Shown here in pieces: positions 1 through 10,595 of a stretch of 64,000 nucleotides of DNA. Every line of letters begins with the position of its first letter. Within the stretch, counting starts at the first letter, position 1. The stretch comes from Antedon mediterranea (Eukaryota > Echinodermata > Crinoidea > Comatulida > Antedonidae), in contig NC_092672.1 in assembly GCF_964355755.1 (NCBI RefSeq), forward strand, positions 36,204,501 to 36,268,500. Direction: 5' to 3'. The notes beneath the pieces were generated by a model that saw nothing but the letters and a program-made list of their open reading frames with translations, was not told the origin of the DNA and made no database searches. Both the position numbers and the translations under genes were made by a program.

Positions 1-272
1 GCAACAACCCAATTAATTAATTAATTCTGTGCATTCTAACCCAATTACGTGAATTCTATTTTTAATATTATACCTCTTCTGGAAGTGATTCAGTGTCAGA
101 TCTTACCCTCCAACCTTCTCTTCCGTACAACCAGGTTATCTGGACACTAGTGGCATTGTGGAATAAAGAGATCAAATCTTAAAATGTAGTGTTTTTATCT
201 TGGCATGTTGCCAACATGTGAGTTATTCTATTTAATATTTTGTAATTTTGTTTCCTCTTTTATTTAATACAG

Positions 273-3200
273 GAAGAATACTTGGGTTATGTTGCAAAAG
301 TTATTATCAAAGTAAAAGAATTACGTAAGTTTAGTTTTTTCTTTGTATTTGTTTATTGTTACGTTACTGATGTTCTTTTACTTTAGTGTTTAGAATGTCA
401 GTAACCAAAATCCAACCTCATCAGACCGTACCAGACAACTGGTAAAGCACTGTATTAAATGGAATAAGCCTAACTAGCTATAGAATAGATTCTAGATTCA
501 TTGTACTTATATATGAAATAAAGCTTGGTTTTCATTAGGATACTCAAAACAATCAATTTGACCAATCACAACCAGTGGATTATTTAATTGTCATTGTTCA
601 ATCACTTTTGTTGCTCATAACTCTTTGCGTTGTGTCCAAATAGAAACCAAGCTTAAAAGCAATACTATATATATATATAGTTAAGATCAAATAAGTTAAA
701 ACTGCCTCAATATAGATTTATTTTAACGACATGTTTCGGGCATAGCCCATCATCAGGTGAAAAGAATTGTTACAATTCTTTTCACCTGATGATGGGCTAT
801 GCCCGAAACATGTCGTTAAAATAAATCTATATTGAGGCAGTTTTAACTTATTTGATCTTGATTTTTTTCTATATCCTGCCTATGCAGCTCTTTGATTTAT
901 ATATATATATAGTTATGTATTAGTAATTAGCACTATTCTGTTGATAACAATCGCAACATTTATTTATTTAATTTAGGACTGAAAATGCAAAATGCGCAAC
1001 AAGGACAGGCAAATGTTGCGATGCGTGTCGGAACACCAGGGTTGCAGCAGCAACAGTTGACACAGCAGCAGCTGCAACAACAGCAACAGCAGATACAGAT
1101 GTTTAAACAGCAACAAATGCAGCAACAAGTTAGTAGACCGCTCCTGGATTACTTTAAATTTAGTGAGTGAGTGAGTGGCCGAGCGGTTAAGACAGTGGAA
1201 CCGTAATTACGTAGCCATAACATCGGCAAGGGTTCGAGGCTCACTCGCTCCATGGTTCTGGTGGTAGAACGAGTCTTCTTGGATAAGGACTATAAACCGT
1301 AGGTCCAGTGTACACATAGCTCATGTGCACTTTAAAGAACCTAGTACATCTTTCGAGACGAGTAGGGGGCTACCCCGGTGTACTAGTCCACACAAACACA
1401 GCCACTATCACACACAGAAACTGTGCAATTGGGACTGGACCGTTTTAGAGGTGTTTACCACCTGTTGGTCCCGATCCTTCACTAACAGTGTTAGTGAGAA
1501 GTTGAATAAATAAAAAAAATAAATAAATTTTAAAATTTTTTGAAAAAGGGAGAGTGGGTGTAAATGTAAAAGTTGCTCTTTTTTTACACATTTTATGGAT
1601 TTGCCAATAAAAAATAAGAAAGACCATTCCCACTCTAAAAATATTGTAGAGGTGAGGGGTCGCCACTAGTATCTATATACCAGTGGAAACACTAAAAACT
1701 TTAACGAGTAAAATGATCCTGTGAAGGTGCTAAGTTGCCTCTAGAACAAGTACACATTTACACTGCCAAGGTAAAAACATTAGCGTTATCTTAGCATTAT
1801 CATTTATTTTGTAAAAGAGATAATAGACAAATCGGTCAGCTTGTTCAAAACCTAGATTTAATAATTATTAAAATAAACTTTACCTTTATATATCATCATA
1901 CAGTATTTCTCTTTCCATAGAATTCCATTACTTATTTTTTCAGGGATTAGGACAACAACCAATTGTTATGCAGAAACAACAGCAACTACTACAGCAACAA
2001 CAGCAGCTTCAGCAACAACAGCAGCAGCTGCAACAGCAGCAACTGCAGCAGCAGCAGCAACTACAACAACAGCAACAACTACAGCAGCAACAACAGCTTC
2101 ATCAGTTCCAACAGCAACAGCCGCAGCCCATAAAGACTACATACGCGCCACCAACACCCCAGCAGGTTAGTATAAACAAGAAGGAAATAAATACTCCATG
2201 ATCATAACAACATGGTTGTATTGTTAATTGTAGTGTTATATTGATTTTATTAACTTTTATTTGAACTGTGTATAACCATAACTATGAAACATTAGCTCAT
2301 GTGATTTGCAAAACTTAAGCTCTATCACTACACTATCAAATTTTATTTGACAAAAAAATGTGATGTGCCCATATATGGACATGATGATGTCATATCACTA
2401 CCATATTTAAGCATATCACTACATATTTGGACACATCACACTTTTTTTGTCAAACTAGCTTGATAGTTTAGACAGAGCTTTAGCCCATGTATTTTTCAAA
2501 TACAGAATACATTTATTTCCCACTGAAGTAACATAATAATATATAATAATTATAAAATGATATTTAAAGAAAAAAAAAATTGATGTCACTGTCTTCTGTT
2601 TATTTATGTTTTTTGTCATTAAAACAGTACCAAACATTCATATTAATATTTTAAGAGTTATACAGTCAACTCTCCCAATACCGGACACTTTGAGCTGGCC
2701 TAATATTTCTGGGCTTATTCAAGTTCCTCCAGCATAAGTACATTCTACTATAAAAAAAAACTCTCATGTTATTGCACAATGACATATCTTCAGGTTTTCC
2801 AGAAAGTCTGATATTCAGAATGTGTTTTGGGACCCTTTGGTCTGGTTTTGGGAGAGTTTCTGGTTTTTAGAGAGTCCGGTAGAGTTGACTGTAGTAATAA
2901 TAATGTTTTGTTATTGTGCACAATATTAACTCTCATTAAGCTACTTTAACATTTGACCTTTGACATTATCATGTGTTTAAATTATAATGAAGTAATTATA
3001 AAGTACATAAAAAGTGCTTGTAAGTAATTGTTTTATTGTTCTAATACTCTGTTATATTCAGCAGCGACCACCAGCGTCTCCCTTTAACCAAGTTTGGGGG
3101 TCACCAAAGGTCAGTAGTCCCACTTCCTGTCCATGTTGCTAAGCAACTGTAATGCTAGTTTGCATCATTGAATTTCAATTGTATTGCATGGGTTCTGGTT

Positions 3201-6200
3201 GAATTGCATGCATTGAGTAAAAGAGGAGAAAGGGAGATTACTTAGTACAGTTCTTTGTTTAATCCTACTCAGTATTTAGCTTAATCCTACTCAGTATTTA
3301 GCTTAATAGAAGAATGGGAATAGAGAAATTAGTCATATAAGGAGGGAAGTTTAAATATGATCTAAAAATGAAAATTGTGATTCAAATGGCTTAAATACAA
3401 ATATTTTTTGTTTCATTTTCGCATTCTGTTGGAAAGATTCATTAGTGTACTATTTCGTACATACTTTAATGCATGTATATGAAGTATAAAAAGTAATTTG
3501 GGTTTTCCTTTTCTGTATATTGACCGTCAAAACTCTCAGTCTCTGTCTCTCTGAAAGTCTATATAACTTTCAAACATGTTACATTTTGTCTTGATCAACC
3601 TCTTTTTATTTATGTCATCATTCATCCCTATTAATTCTGTCCCATTGATGTTATCCATGGGTCCATGCATGATGTAGCAATTTCATTATTGTATCTAGCA
3701 TCAAGTCCAAAACATTCAAACTCTAAAGCCTTGTCTACACTATCAAACTTTATGACAACAAAATGTGATGTGCCCATATATTTTATTTATTTTTTATTTG
3801 TCTTTAGGCAATGTGGCCAAGGATTACCAATATTTATTTAATCTCTGTCCTATCAGATAGGTGGTAATCCCCCTGATACAGGGGCTATTTTGTGAACCAG
3901 CTCACCAGGGTTACCACCTACATGGACATGATAATGTAATATCACTACCATATTTGAGCACATCACACTTTTTTTTTGTCAAACTAGTTTTTTTAGTGTA
4001 GGCAGACATAGACATTAAATTATGAGTATGCATTTAAAGCCTCATTGTGATGTTTAGTGGGCATTATGAGCCTTTACATGAGTATCTCTATTAGTAGTAA
4101 TGCCAGACACATTGGTTCTATAAAGAGGACGAGCTATGCATGAATGTAAATAATTCCACCCTTTACATAAATATGTCATTGTATAATATAGCTATTCATT
4201 CATAGTGAATGGTATTGGATATTTAGCTAAGACTGCATGCACTTTATTAACATATTAATAGTGGTTCACACTTAGAGAAGTATTTCCCTTTTATTTTATA
4301 CTGCATTAAAGGGTATATGATTCACTCACTAAAGGTCTGTCTACACTATCAAACTTTATGTGACAGAAACTGTGATGTGCCCATATATGGACATAACATA
4401 TTTTTGGGCATTTCACTACCATATTTGGGTACATCACACTTTTTTTGATAGTGTAGACAGAGCTTCACTGTTCTTTTTATTAAGTAAATGAAACAAACAA
4501 ACAAACAAAATTGAATGGTATTATACTTTATAAGTTATAGTCCATTTTCTGATTATTACCAAGTGAATTTTGAAATATTGATTTATTAATTTAATATTTG
4601 TTTCTATTCACAGCATGTTAGTGGACAACCAAGTCCCTATAGCGGGGTACCTTCACCAGCTTCAGCGTAAGATTGCTAAATATTTTTTTCATCACATACA
4701 TACATATGAGATCCTCCTCTTCTACGTTGTAGAGCTGGAGTCGAACATCTATTCAGCAATAGCCTACTAAGGTGTTAGATGTATTGTCCCTTTAAACACA
4801 AAAAAATGAAGGTCAAAATATTCTAAATTTAAAGTGGCCATATCAAAGTAATATTAAAGTTATTCACTTTTACTCGAAAATTTGAGCCAAAAACAACAAG
4901 TTTACGTAATTAACAGGTAAATTAGTTTGAATACATTTCATCTGGAAAATCGTCACGAGCGAAAGTAAACAAAGATTTCAAACCATGAGTACGCATTATG
5001 CATATGCTAAATTAGGATTGTTTATAACTCGTCACGGTTAAGAAGGTATTTTCACACAGATCATGAGGAAGTTTTATGATTATGCATACAGAGTAGCCAA
5101 ACAAGTGCGTTTCATTGTGGGATATGTTTTGATTGAAAACTTTGACTGGAAGTCAAGTTATTTTTTTAACAAAAAAACGTCTGTATTTCAGTTAAATTTT
5201 TTTTTTTTTTCGAAAAATTTTTGGTGATAGTTAATAACTGTTATGATACTTCAAAATGACCCACCTTTTTTCGAAATCTTTTATTTTTTATTTTTTTTGG
5301 AATTAGTCAAAGGGACAATACATCTTTAAGATTTGTTTTCGATTACACTTTTAGATAAAAGCTGAGTTATCTAGTTAATTCTATCTAGTTAATCTTGCTT
5401 AATCTGTCTATAATTCCCAGTTTACAGCCAGTACTATCCCCTGCCAGTAGTAACTATATGCAGCCATCACCATCACCGCAACAACCTATTCCGTCACCAC
5501 TCAGTGCTTCTATGGGTCCTCCCATTACGCCCTCGTCTGGATCAATTGGTAACCCAAGCCCAAGAAGTAATCAAATGAGCGAACAAGACCGTCAACTCTA
5601 CGAAGCCAAACGTAAAGAATTAGCGATTTATATCGAGCCGCTTCGCAAGATGTTGAAGAAGATGAATACAGAAGGTAGAGTAAAGCCTATGTGACAAAAA
5701 AATGTGATGTGCCCATAATGGACATGGTGATGTCTTATCACTACCATATTTGGGCATATTACACTTGTTTTGTCTAACTAGTTTGATAGTGTAGACAGAG
5801 TTTAATACCCTTTTCACGTCTGCATAAATTGTTACAAGTTGTAACCAGATTTGATCGTTTTCACACACATATGCGAAATCTTGGAAGGATGCTATTTGAT
5901 TGATATTTGACATCTCGGAACAAAAACAGGCCTTTTATCAGTGTGTTTTTCCTTCAAAATTTCACAGAGGTCCCCTGTATTCAAACTACTGTATGCAAAC
6001 CTGGTTACAAGTATAAGACTTTCATTTATTTACAAAATTATCTAAAAAGATTTTTAAATAACAAATAATTACTGACGTATGGTGTGCAAACTGTCAAAAT
6101 TATGAAATTTTGATTTTTTGTTTTGTTTACAGAGAGGAAGAAAGAACAGGAGTTACAGTTAAACAATCTTCTAAACATACTCATTAACCCAAATGCTTCT

Positions 6201-9200
6201 TTTCCATTATCTACCATTATTAAATGCGATCAAGTTTTGCAAAAGCTTAATTTTGTAAGTATTGTCTTAAGCTCTGCCTACATTATCAAACTAGTTTGAC
6301 AAAAAAGGCGTGATGTGCCCAAATATGGTAGAGATATGACATATCACATATTTGATAGTGTAGACAGAGCTTTAATTTGTGCATTTATAAGAGTTTATTA
6401 CTGTATTGAATGTTGCTGTTATTTTGTATTGATACAAATATTTCTTCATTCTTAAACACTGTACTTAAATTGTGTTCATCTTATCAGTATTAAGGGCCTG
6501 TTCACACATACAGTAGTTATGGTTTTGTAAGTGGCATACAACTCCACAGCTCTCTAGTCATCTACACTTTTTGTATCAAAAGTGTTTGTTTTTTGATTGA
6601 TTGATTTCTTTATTAACTGAGTCAACACAGATACATACAATCAAAACATGTAAACAATTAAAAATCAGTACAACAGCGTCGAGTTAAAAGGATATACCAA
6701 AAAGTAAAAAACTTATTTCCATTGGGGTCCAGAAACACAGAGAAACAAATTGCATAGATTACTTATAGGCCTACTAAAAAGAGAATAGATTAAAATTTTA
6801 AAATCCAATTGTAAAATACGAATATTTAAAAGATTTAAAATTTGTATAAAATGCTTTTTAAAAAAATGTAAAAATACAATGATTTTAGAGTCTGTTTAAA
6901 GGAGGTTATGTTTGACGATTTCTTGATATAAAGAGAAAGATTGTTCAATGCTTTAATAGCATTCAAATAAAAACGTGTTAAGTATGAACAGGGAGCTAAT
7001 TGTAATGTGATCTTGCTTTACAAAAACATAACTCCCTAAATGTGAACATGCCTCAAGTTCTGCATTTCTTCTTTAGGGAACAAGTCGTTCAGCCTCTTCA
7101 GGTCAATCAGGTTCCGGGTCAACAACTGTACCAACGTTGTCAAGTACTAGGCAACAGTCTGTATGCCAACCTCTACTAGATGCTATTAATCAGTACGTCA
7201 ACTCACCAATGTTGAACCACACCTTACAAAGAACATTTGGGTCAGCTATGACCGCTATTCATGGCCATCCAATTAGGTAAGTAGGTGAGTGTGGCAGTGG
7301 GTGTCGGCCAATTTCCTTATTTGGTACAACCTAGGAACTACATTATTTACTTTATGTTAATTCACTTGGTTCATCGGGACAGCTTTGGCAGATTTCAAGT
7401 CAATACAACGAAACATGATGTTTAGGTCATCAAAAATCCAAAGCTCCCTATTACCAGATGTGCCCAAATATGGTAGTGATATACCCAAACATGGTAGTGA
7501 TATACCCAAATGTGGTACTGATATACCCAAATATGGTAGTGATATACACAAATATGGTAGTGATATACACAAATATGGTAGTGATATACACAAATATGGT
7601 AGTGATATACCCAAATATGGTAGTGATATACACAAATATGGTAATGATATGACATCATCATGTCCATATATGGAAACATCACATTTTTTGTCAAACTAGT
7701 TTGATAGTGTATACAAGGCTTAATACTGTTTTATCCACTTTTTTTGTCAGTGCTCCTTGTTCATCAAAAAAGCGCAAATACTCAGACATGAACCAAGAAT
7801 TCCAGATACCAGACATTATTCAAGGTGAAGTTGCCAGAATGCCATCAAAATTCAGGATTGTCCTTGACAGTACGCACCACCCTCGTGGTAATGATGTCCA
7901 TGTGGTATGCAAAATAGGTTAGTACACTGCCAGCCACTAACATTAATGTTAAAACATTATTACTTTCTGTGTTTGTTAGCACAATAATGCCTACACTTTT
8001 CAAGTTATCATTCTAAATATTTCGGTGTAAATAGGTATATACTTACAATTGAAATTCAAGAAAATGGGTTCTTATTCACAAATAAAAAAAAAGGAAAATT
8101 TGTATTGTGTATTGTATTTGTATTTAATGGCCGAAATATCAACATGCACTCTCTGTGGCATCGTTTTATTTCACTCAGTTTCCGAGTGCTTTCATTTTCT
8201 GTGACTATTTTTTCTTTAATTCTCAATTTGCCTTTCTTTCTTGTGATTTTCTTTCATTTCCATGTACACATTTTTTTAAACATTAATTTGAGCACTTACT
8301 ATTTTAAGCCCCACCCCCTCACCATCATTTTGAGGATTTTCTTTCATTTCCTTGTACACAATAATAACTCCATTTTATTAAACATGTAATTAATTGTTTG
8401 AATTACAGATGATAAAAGGCTGCCTACTGTTCCACCAATATTTATTACAATTCCTGAGAATTACCCAGCTTGTAGTCCAATCTTCGATCAGCGGCTAGAA
8501 TATAGTAAGTTTGATATCATTAATTCTTCATTTAATTTTTACATTGCAACCGAGTAGACCGAGTATAATCCCAGAAAGTCTTATATTAGATAAAAATTTG
8601 GGGTTGGATATTATACACAGAGTACATTAGCATTAGAATAGACCAAAGTATCCTCTAATTTTCCTAAATTAGAGGGTAGGGATTATATACAGTATTTGTT
8701 TTAAGCTCTGTCTACACTATAAAACTTTATGTGACAAAAAAATGTGATGTGCCCATATATGGACATGATGATGTCATATCACTACCATATTTGGGCATAT
8801 CACTACCATATTTGGGCATATCACTACCATATTTGGGCATATCACTACCATATTTGGGCATATCACTACCATATTTGGGCATATCACTACCATATTTGGG
8901 CATATCACTACCATATTTGGGCATATCACTACCATATTAGGGCATATCACTACCATATTTGGGTATATCACTACCGTATTTGGGTACAACACAATGTTTT
9001 TCTCAAACTAGTGTAATAAGAGCTTTATAGTCTATTTACCCCGGTCGGTAATAACACAAACTAAAAATATGTACTGAATAACATTAATTTGAGCACTTAC
9101 TATTTTAAGCCCCTACCCCTAGCCTCATTTTAAAATCCTGATTCCGACTGCATATCCATTTTCTCCTTGACTTTGTTCTTGATTATTCATTTAATGTTTT

Positions 9201-9349
9201 TAGGTAACACAGACTTCTTAAAGGCAGTACAGAGAAATTTAGTTACACAGCTAAAGCACTTACCAGACAAGTATTCTTTATCACAAGTTATGGACGTATG
9301 GGAAATGAGCGTAAGAAAAGCCTGTATTAACTTTTATCCTGTAGGCTGA
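273..9349 (+). CDS. MED15: Mediator complex subunit 15 (MED15), 3' eleven exons, 5' end outside window
   Basis: Subunit of the Mediator tail module, which links activators to RNA polymerase II in the nucleus. Exons read from GT-AG sites with consistent phases: 273-324, 977-1128, 1944-2165, 3062-3109, 4614-4666, 5421-5674, 6133-6254, 7077-7276, 7751-7917, 8409-8504, 9204-9349 (TGA). They give 503 residues. Residues 1-17 (EEYLGYVAKVIIKVKEL) match the last helix of the KIX domain. Residues about 18-142 are almost pure Gln, as in the family; 143-235 are Ser/Pro-rich. Next comes the IEPLRKMLKKM segment, and from about 330 the conserved C-terminal Mediator-binding domain (VCQPLLDAI, MTAIHG, IIQGEVARMPSKF, LPDKYS). 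The ending FYPVG is close to the usual C-terminus. The start codon and most of KIX are missing because the window begins inside the gene. The match to human MED15 is from memory but extends over the whole C-terminal domain. Confidence 0.96.
521..654. mobile_element. Short TIR element (MITE-C family)
   Basis: About 134 bp with inverted ends: AAGCTTGGTTTTCATTAGGA on the left, and the right end reads AAGCTTGGTTTCTATTTGGA on the complementary strand. It lies in MED15 intron 1 and contains a CCAATCAC motif. It resembles the repeats at 12145-12560, which share the AAGCTTGGTTCCCACTAG end. No coding capacity. Confidence 0.55.
721..763 (-). ncRNA. Hammerhead-ribozyme-like motif, left arm of palindrome
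   Basis: Exact mirror copy on the minus strand of the motif at 779-821. CTGATGA is at 756-750 and the predicted cleavage follows the C at 728. The same caveat applies: one extra nucleotide after CTGATGA. Confidence 0.4.
779..821 (+). ncRNA. Hammerhead-ribozyme-like motif, right arm of palindrome
   Basis: CTGATGA (786-792) is followed by the hairpin GGGC-TAT-GCCC (794-804), then GAAAC (805-809) and ATGTC with a GTC (812-814) at the expected cleavage site. TTTTCAC (779-785) pairs with GTTAAAA (815-821) as stem I with one mismatch. Stem III would be the self-complementary ACATGT (808-813), the minimal form known from retroelement hammerheads that act as dimers. An extra T after CTGATGA departs from the textbook core, so activity is uncertain. 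Confidence 0.4.
1162..1529 (+). mobile_element. tRNA-derived SINE
   Basis: It starts 33 bp after a MED15 donor site. An A box (TGGCCGAGCGGTTAAGAC, 1176-1193) and a B box (GGTTCGAGGC, 1231-1240) form a tRNA-Leu/Ser-like head. A body follows (about 1250-1440, with TGCACTTTAAAGAACC), then a tail ending in GTTGAATAAATAAA plus an A/T-rich run. The tRNA arms pair poorly, so this is a SINE head and not a functional tRNA gene. It is in sense orientation within the MED15 intron. Confidence 0.85.
2315..2482 (+). mobile_element. MITE-A copy 1
   Basis: The family has ends AGCTCTGTCTACACTATCAA and its inverse, flanked by TA/TTA. The interior is near-palindromic (GATGTGCCCATATATGG ... CCATATTTGGGCACATCACA), so the element folds into one long hairpin. 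Here both ends are present, and the interior has two units of the ATATCACTACCATATTTGGG type. In MED15 intron 3. Confidence 0.8.
2663..2891. mobile_element. Short pogo/Tigger-like TIR element
   Basis: Starts TA-CAGTCAACTCTCCCAATACC and ends in the inverse GGTAGAGTTGACTG-TA, consistent with a TA target duplication. It is a 229-bp non-autonomous relative of the 1.08-kb element at 23020-24098. No open reading frame. Confidence 0.75.
3725..4008 (+). mobile_element. MITE-A copy 2, split by an insertion
   Basis: MITE-A sequence breaks after CCCATATA at 3780 and resumes with TGGACATGATAATGT at 3923, exactly as in intact copies. The right end is worn (AGTGTAGGCAGACA). Confidence 0.75.
3781..3922 (-). 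mobile_element. SINE-like insertion nested in MITE-A copy 2
   Basis: 142 bp interrupting the MITE. Read on the minus strand it ends in an A-rich tail (AAATAAAAAATAAATAAAA), so it looks like a 5'-truncated retroposed element. The body contains GGTAACCCTGGTGAGCTGG and a short inverted repeat (GGATTACC/GGTAATCC). Family not identified. Confidence 0.5.
4332..4466 (+). mobile_element. MITE-A copy 3
   Basis: The left end GGTCTGTCTACACTATCAAA and right end TTTGATAGTGTAGACAGAGC are both intact. Short interior with one ACTACCATATTTGGG unit. In MED15 intron 4. Confidence 0.8.
5690..5803 (+). mobile_element. MITE-A copy 4, left end missing
   Basis: Begins at TGTGACAAAAAAATGTGATG, only 16 bp after the donor of the MED15 exon 5421-5674, and ends in TTTGATAGTGTAGACAGAG. 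The left terminal repeat is lost. Confidence 0.75.
6267..6374 (-). mobile_element. MITE-A copy 5, short
   Basis: Both ends present (TTAAGCTCTGCCTACATTAT and AGTGTAGACAGAGCTTTA), with most of the interior deleted. It starts 12 bp after a MED15 donor. Confidence 0.75.
6493..7056. mobile_element. About 560-bp TIR element (MITE-D)
   Basis: The left end AAGGGCCTGTTCACACATAC continues to AGTTATGGTTTTGTAA. The right end, read in reverse, is TTGAGGCATGTTCACATTTA and continues to AGTTATGTTTTTGTAA, giving inverted ends of about 40 bp. The A/T-rich interior includes a GATTGATTTCTTTATTAA stretch that may be a reversed retroelement tail. It fills most of MED15 intron 7. No coding capacity. Confidence 0.55.
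7457..7722 (-). mobile_element. MITE-A copy 6 with internal 21-bp tandem array
   Basis: About nine units of GATATACCCAAATATGGTAG (21-bp period) between 7470 and 7650, then the CATCATGTCCATATATGG half and the right end TTTGATAGTGTATACAAGGC. The 21-bp period is a multiple of three and keeps all frames open, so the reading frames here are artefacts of the array. Confidence 0.8.
8701..9027 (+). mobile_element. MITE-A copy 7 with the largest 21-bp tandem array
   Basis: The left end TTAAGCTCTGTCTACACTAT is intact and the right end is worn. Between 8775 and 8980 about ten nearly identical 21-bp units (CATATCACTACCATATTTGG plus one G) lie head to tail. The uniform units suggest recent expansion. In the last MED15 intron. 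Confidence 0.85.
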
Positions 9350-9408
9350 ATGTCATTATCATTATAGGACAGGGCAAGGACTAGCTATGTACGCCTCAGA
9401 AAATATAC

Positions 9409-9525
9409 AAAGGTCTGTCTACACTATCAATCTAGTATGACAAAAAAAGGATGATGTGCCCAAATATGGACATGATGATTTCATATCACTACCATATTTG
9501 GGCACATCACACTTTTTTTTGTCAA
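9409..9525 (+). mobile_element. MITE-A copy 8, right end truncated
   Basis: Begins AAAGGTCTGTCTACACTATC and stops at TTTTTTTTGTCAA. It lies about 60 bp past the MED15 stop codon, so it is probably in the MED15 3'UTR. Confidence 0.75.
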
Positions 9526-10133
9526 TAAGGTTTTACTTATTAAGCACAAGATATTCTGGGTATGTTATCTTGAAATTAATTAAAATATATTCAGAATTAA
9601 GAATTAAAAGTGTATATAGTAGAACAGATAAATTAAAATGATACTTTACAGTAAAATAATAGAATAATATATTTATTTGATGTCGCTACACTTGAATACA
9701 GTAGACTCCTGACTTGAATACATTTTACGTTTGAGTCCATAAATAAACAAACACTATACATGCAGAGGTTGAACAGAATTTCGATTTGCGATAACCAACA
9801 TACATTGTGCGCATGCAGAAATATTGGGATGCGTGTTCTCGCTTCTCACGTCGACACAGGTTTGATGGTTGCGGTCCAGTGACGACCGACGACACATCAA
9901 TTGGCTTGACCTAGTTTCGTCACTACAATCTATTTTGACTGTTTATTTTAACTTGAATAATATTAAATATTAGCGCTCCCTGGATGGAAAACTCCTGAAT
10001 CAAGCCCTGGTTTTTATCTTCCATTAAATAATACTAAATAACATTAAATAAGGCACATCAAAACAAGGGACAGATTTAAATTATATTGTATTTGAATACT
10101 AGCAGTAAGGCACTTTTAAACACAAAAACATAT
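9526..10133. other. Convergent intergenic region, MED15 / DUF3105-like gene
   Basis: A/T-rich sequence without a gene. An AATAAA at about 9743 on the plus strand could serve MED15 polyadenylation. TTTCGATTTGCGAT at about 9780 recurs at 10849 and, altered, at 35741 and 35870, suggesting worn ends of another dispersed repeat. Nothing else recognised. Confidence 0.4.
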
Positions 10134-10286
10134 TGCTGTCTACGCTATCAAATGTGTAGCTTTTTATGTGACAAACAAATTGGAAGTGCCCATATGGACA
10201 TGATAACTACTGTATGTGGGCATATCACTACCATATTTGGACATATCACACTTTTTGTACTAGTTTGATAGTGTAGACAGAGCTTA
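10134..10286 (+). mobile_element. MITE-A copy 9
   Basis: Diverged left end (GCTGTCTACGCTATCAAATG) and good right end (TTTGATAGTGTAGACAGAGC). Between the two convergent genes. Confidence 0.75.
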
Positions 10287-10423
10287 ATATGATATTAGCA
10301 ACCAACGTCGATCAACAGATTTCTCTATTACCTTTAAGCAGGTCAACGAACCTGGAAATATTGATTGTGGTTACTTTCAAGATATTTAAGTAGTAGAACC
10401 TATACCTACATACACTTCACTAA

Positions 10424-10576
10424 CAATCTATCTAAACTATCAAACTTTATGGGATGTGCCCATATATGGACATGATGATGTCATTATAACTACTATTTTT
10501 GGACATATCACTACCATATTTGGGCACATAACACTTTATTTTGTCAAACTAGTTTGATAGTATAGACAGAGCTTTA
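10424..10576 (+). mobile_element. MITE-A copy 10
   Basis: Starts CAATCTATCTAAACTATCAA and ends TTTGATAGTATAGACAGAGC. The usual CACTTTTTTTTGTC run reads CACTTTATTTTGTC here, which makes AATAAA on the minus strand just downstream of the DUF3105-like gene. Confidence 0.75.
10535..10540 (-). terminator. Candidate poly(A) signal inside a MITE
   Basis: AATAAA on the minus strand, 56 nt beyond the TAA of the DUF3105-like gene (10596-10598). It arose within MITE-A copy 10. Position and sequence fit a polyadenylation signal; use is not shown. Confidence 0.35.
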
Positions 10577-10595
10577 GGAAGACTTAAATGTTTAC

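Larger units (their letters stand above)
683..859. repeat. Perfect 88-bp inverted repeat (foldback), Penelope-like terminal sequence
   Basis: Positions 683-770 and 772-859 are exact reverse complements (88 of 88 by my reading) around a single T at 771. After the right arm come about 38 bp of tail (to about 897). The whole unit is flanked by near-identical TA runs ending in ATAGTTA (about 667-683 and 896-915), which look like a long target duplication. Each arm carries CTGATGA, a GGGC/GCCC hairpin and GAAAC. A related piece without that core lies at 41907-41993. It sits in MED15 intron 1. My reading is an inverted terminal fragment of a Penelope-like retroelement. Confidence 0.85.

Noticed and set aside
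1162-1260. Possible tRNA-Leu gene
   Set aside because: A and B boxes are present but acceptor and T stems do not pair and the sequence continues into a SINE body and tail.
7357-7699. Overlapping open frames on both strands (60-104 codons)
   Set aside because: They are translations of the 21-bp array in MITE-A; the period is a multiple of three, so every frame stays open.
8727-9016. Open frames on both strands with PYLGISL / PKYGSDM repeats
   Set aside because: Same cause: 21-bp MITE-A array, no codon bias, no start context, within an intron.
7457-9027. CRISPR-like regular arrays
   Set aside because: Units abut directly without unique spacers, and the genome is a spliced eukaryotic one.
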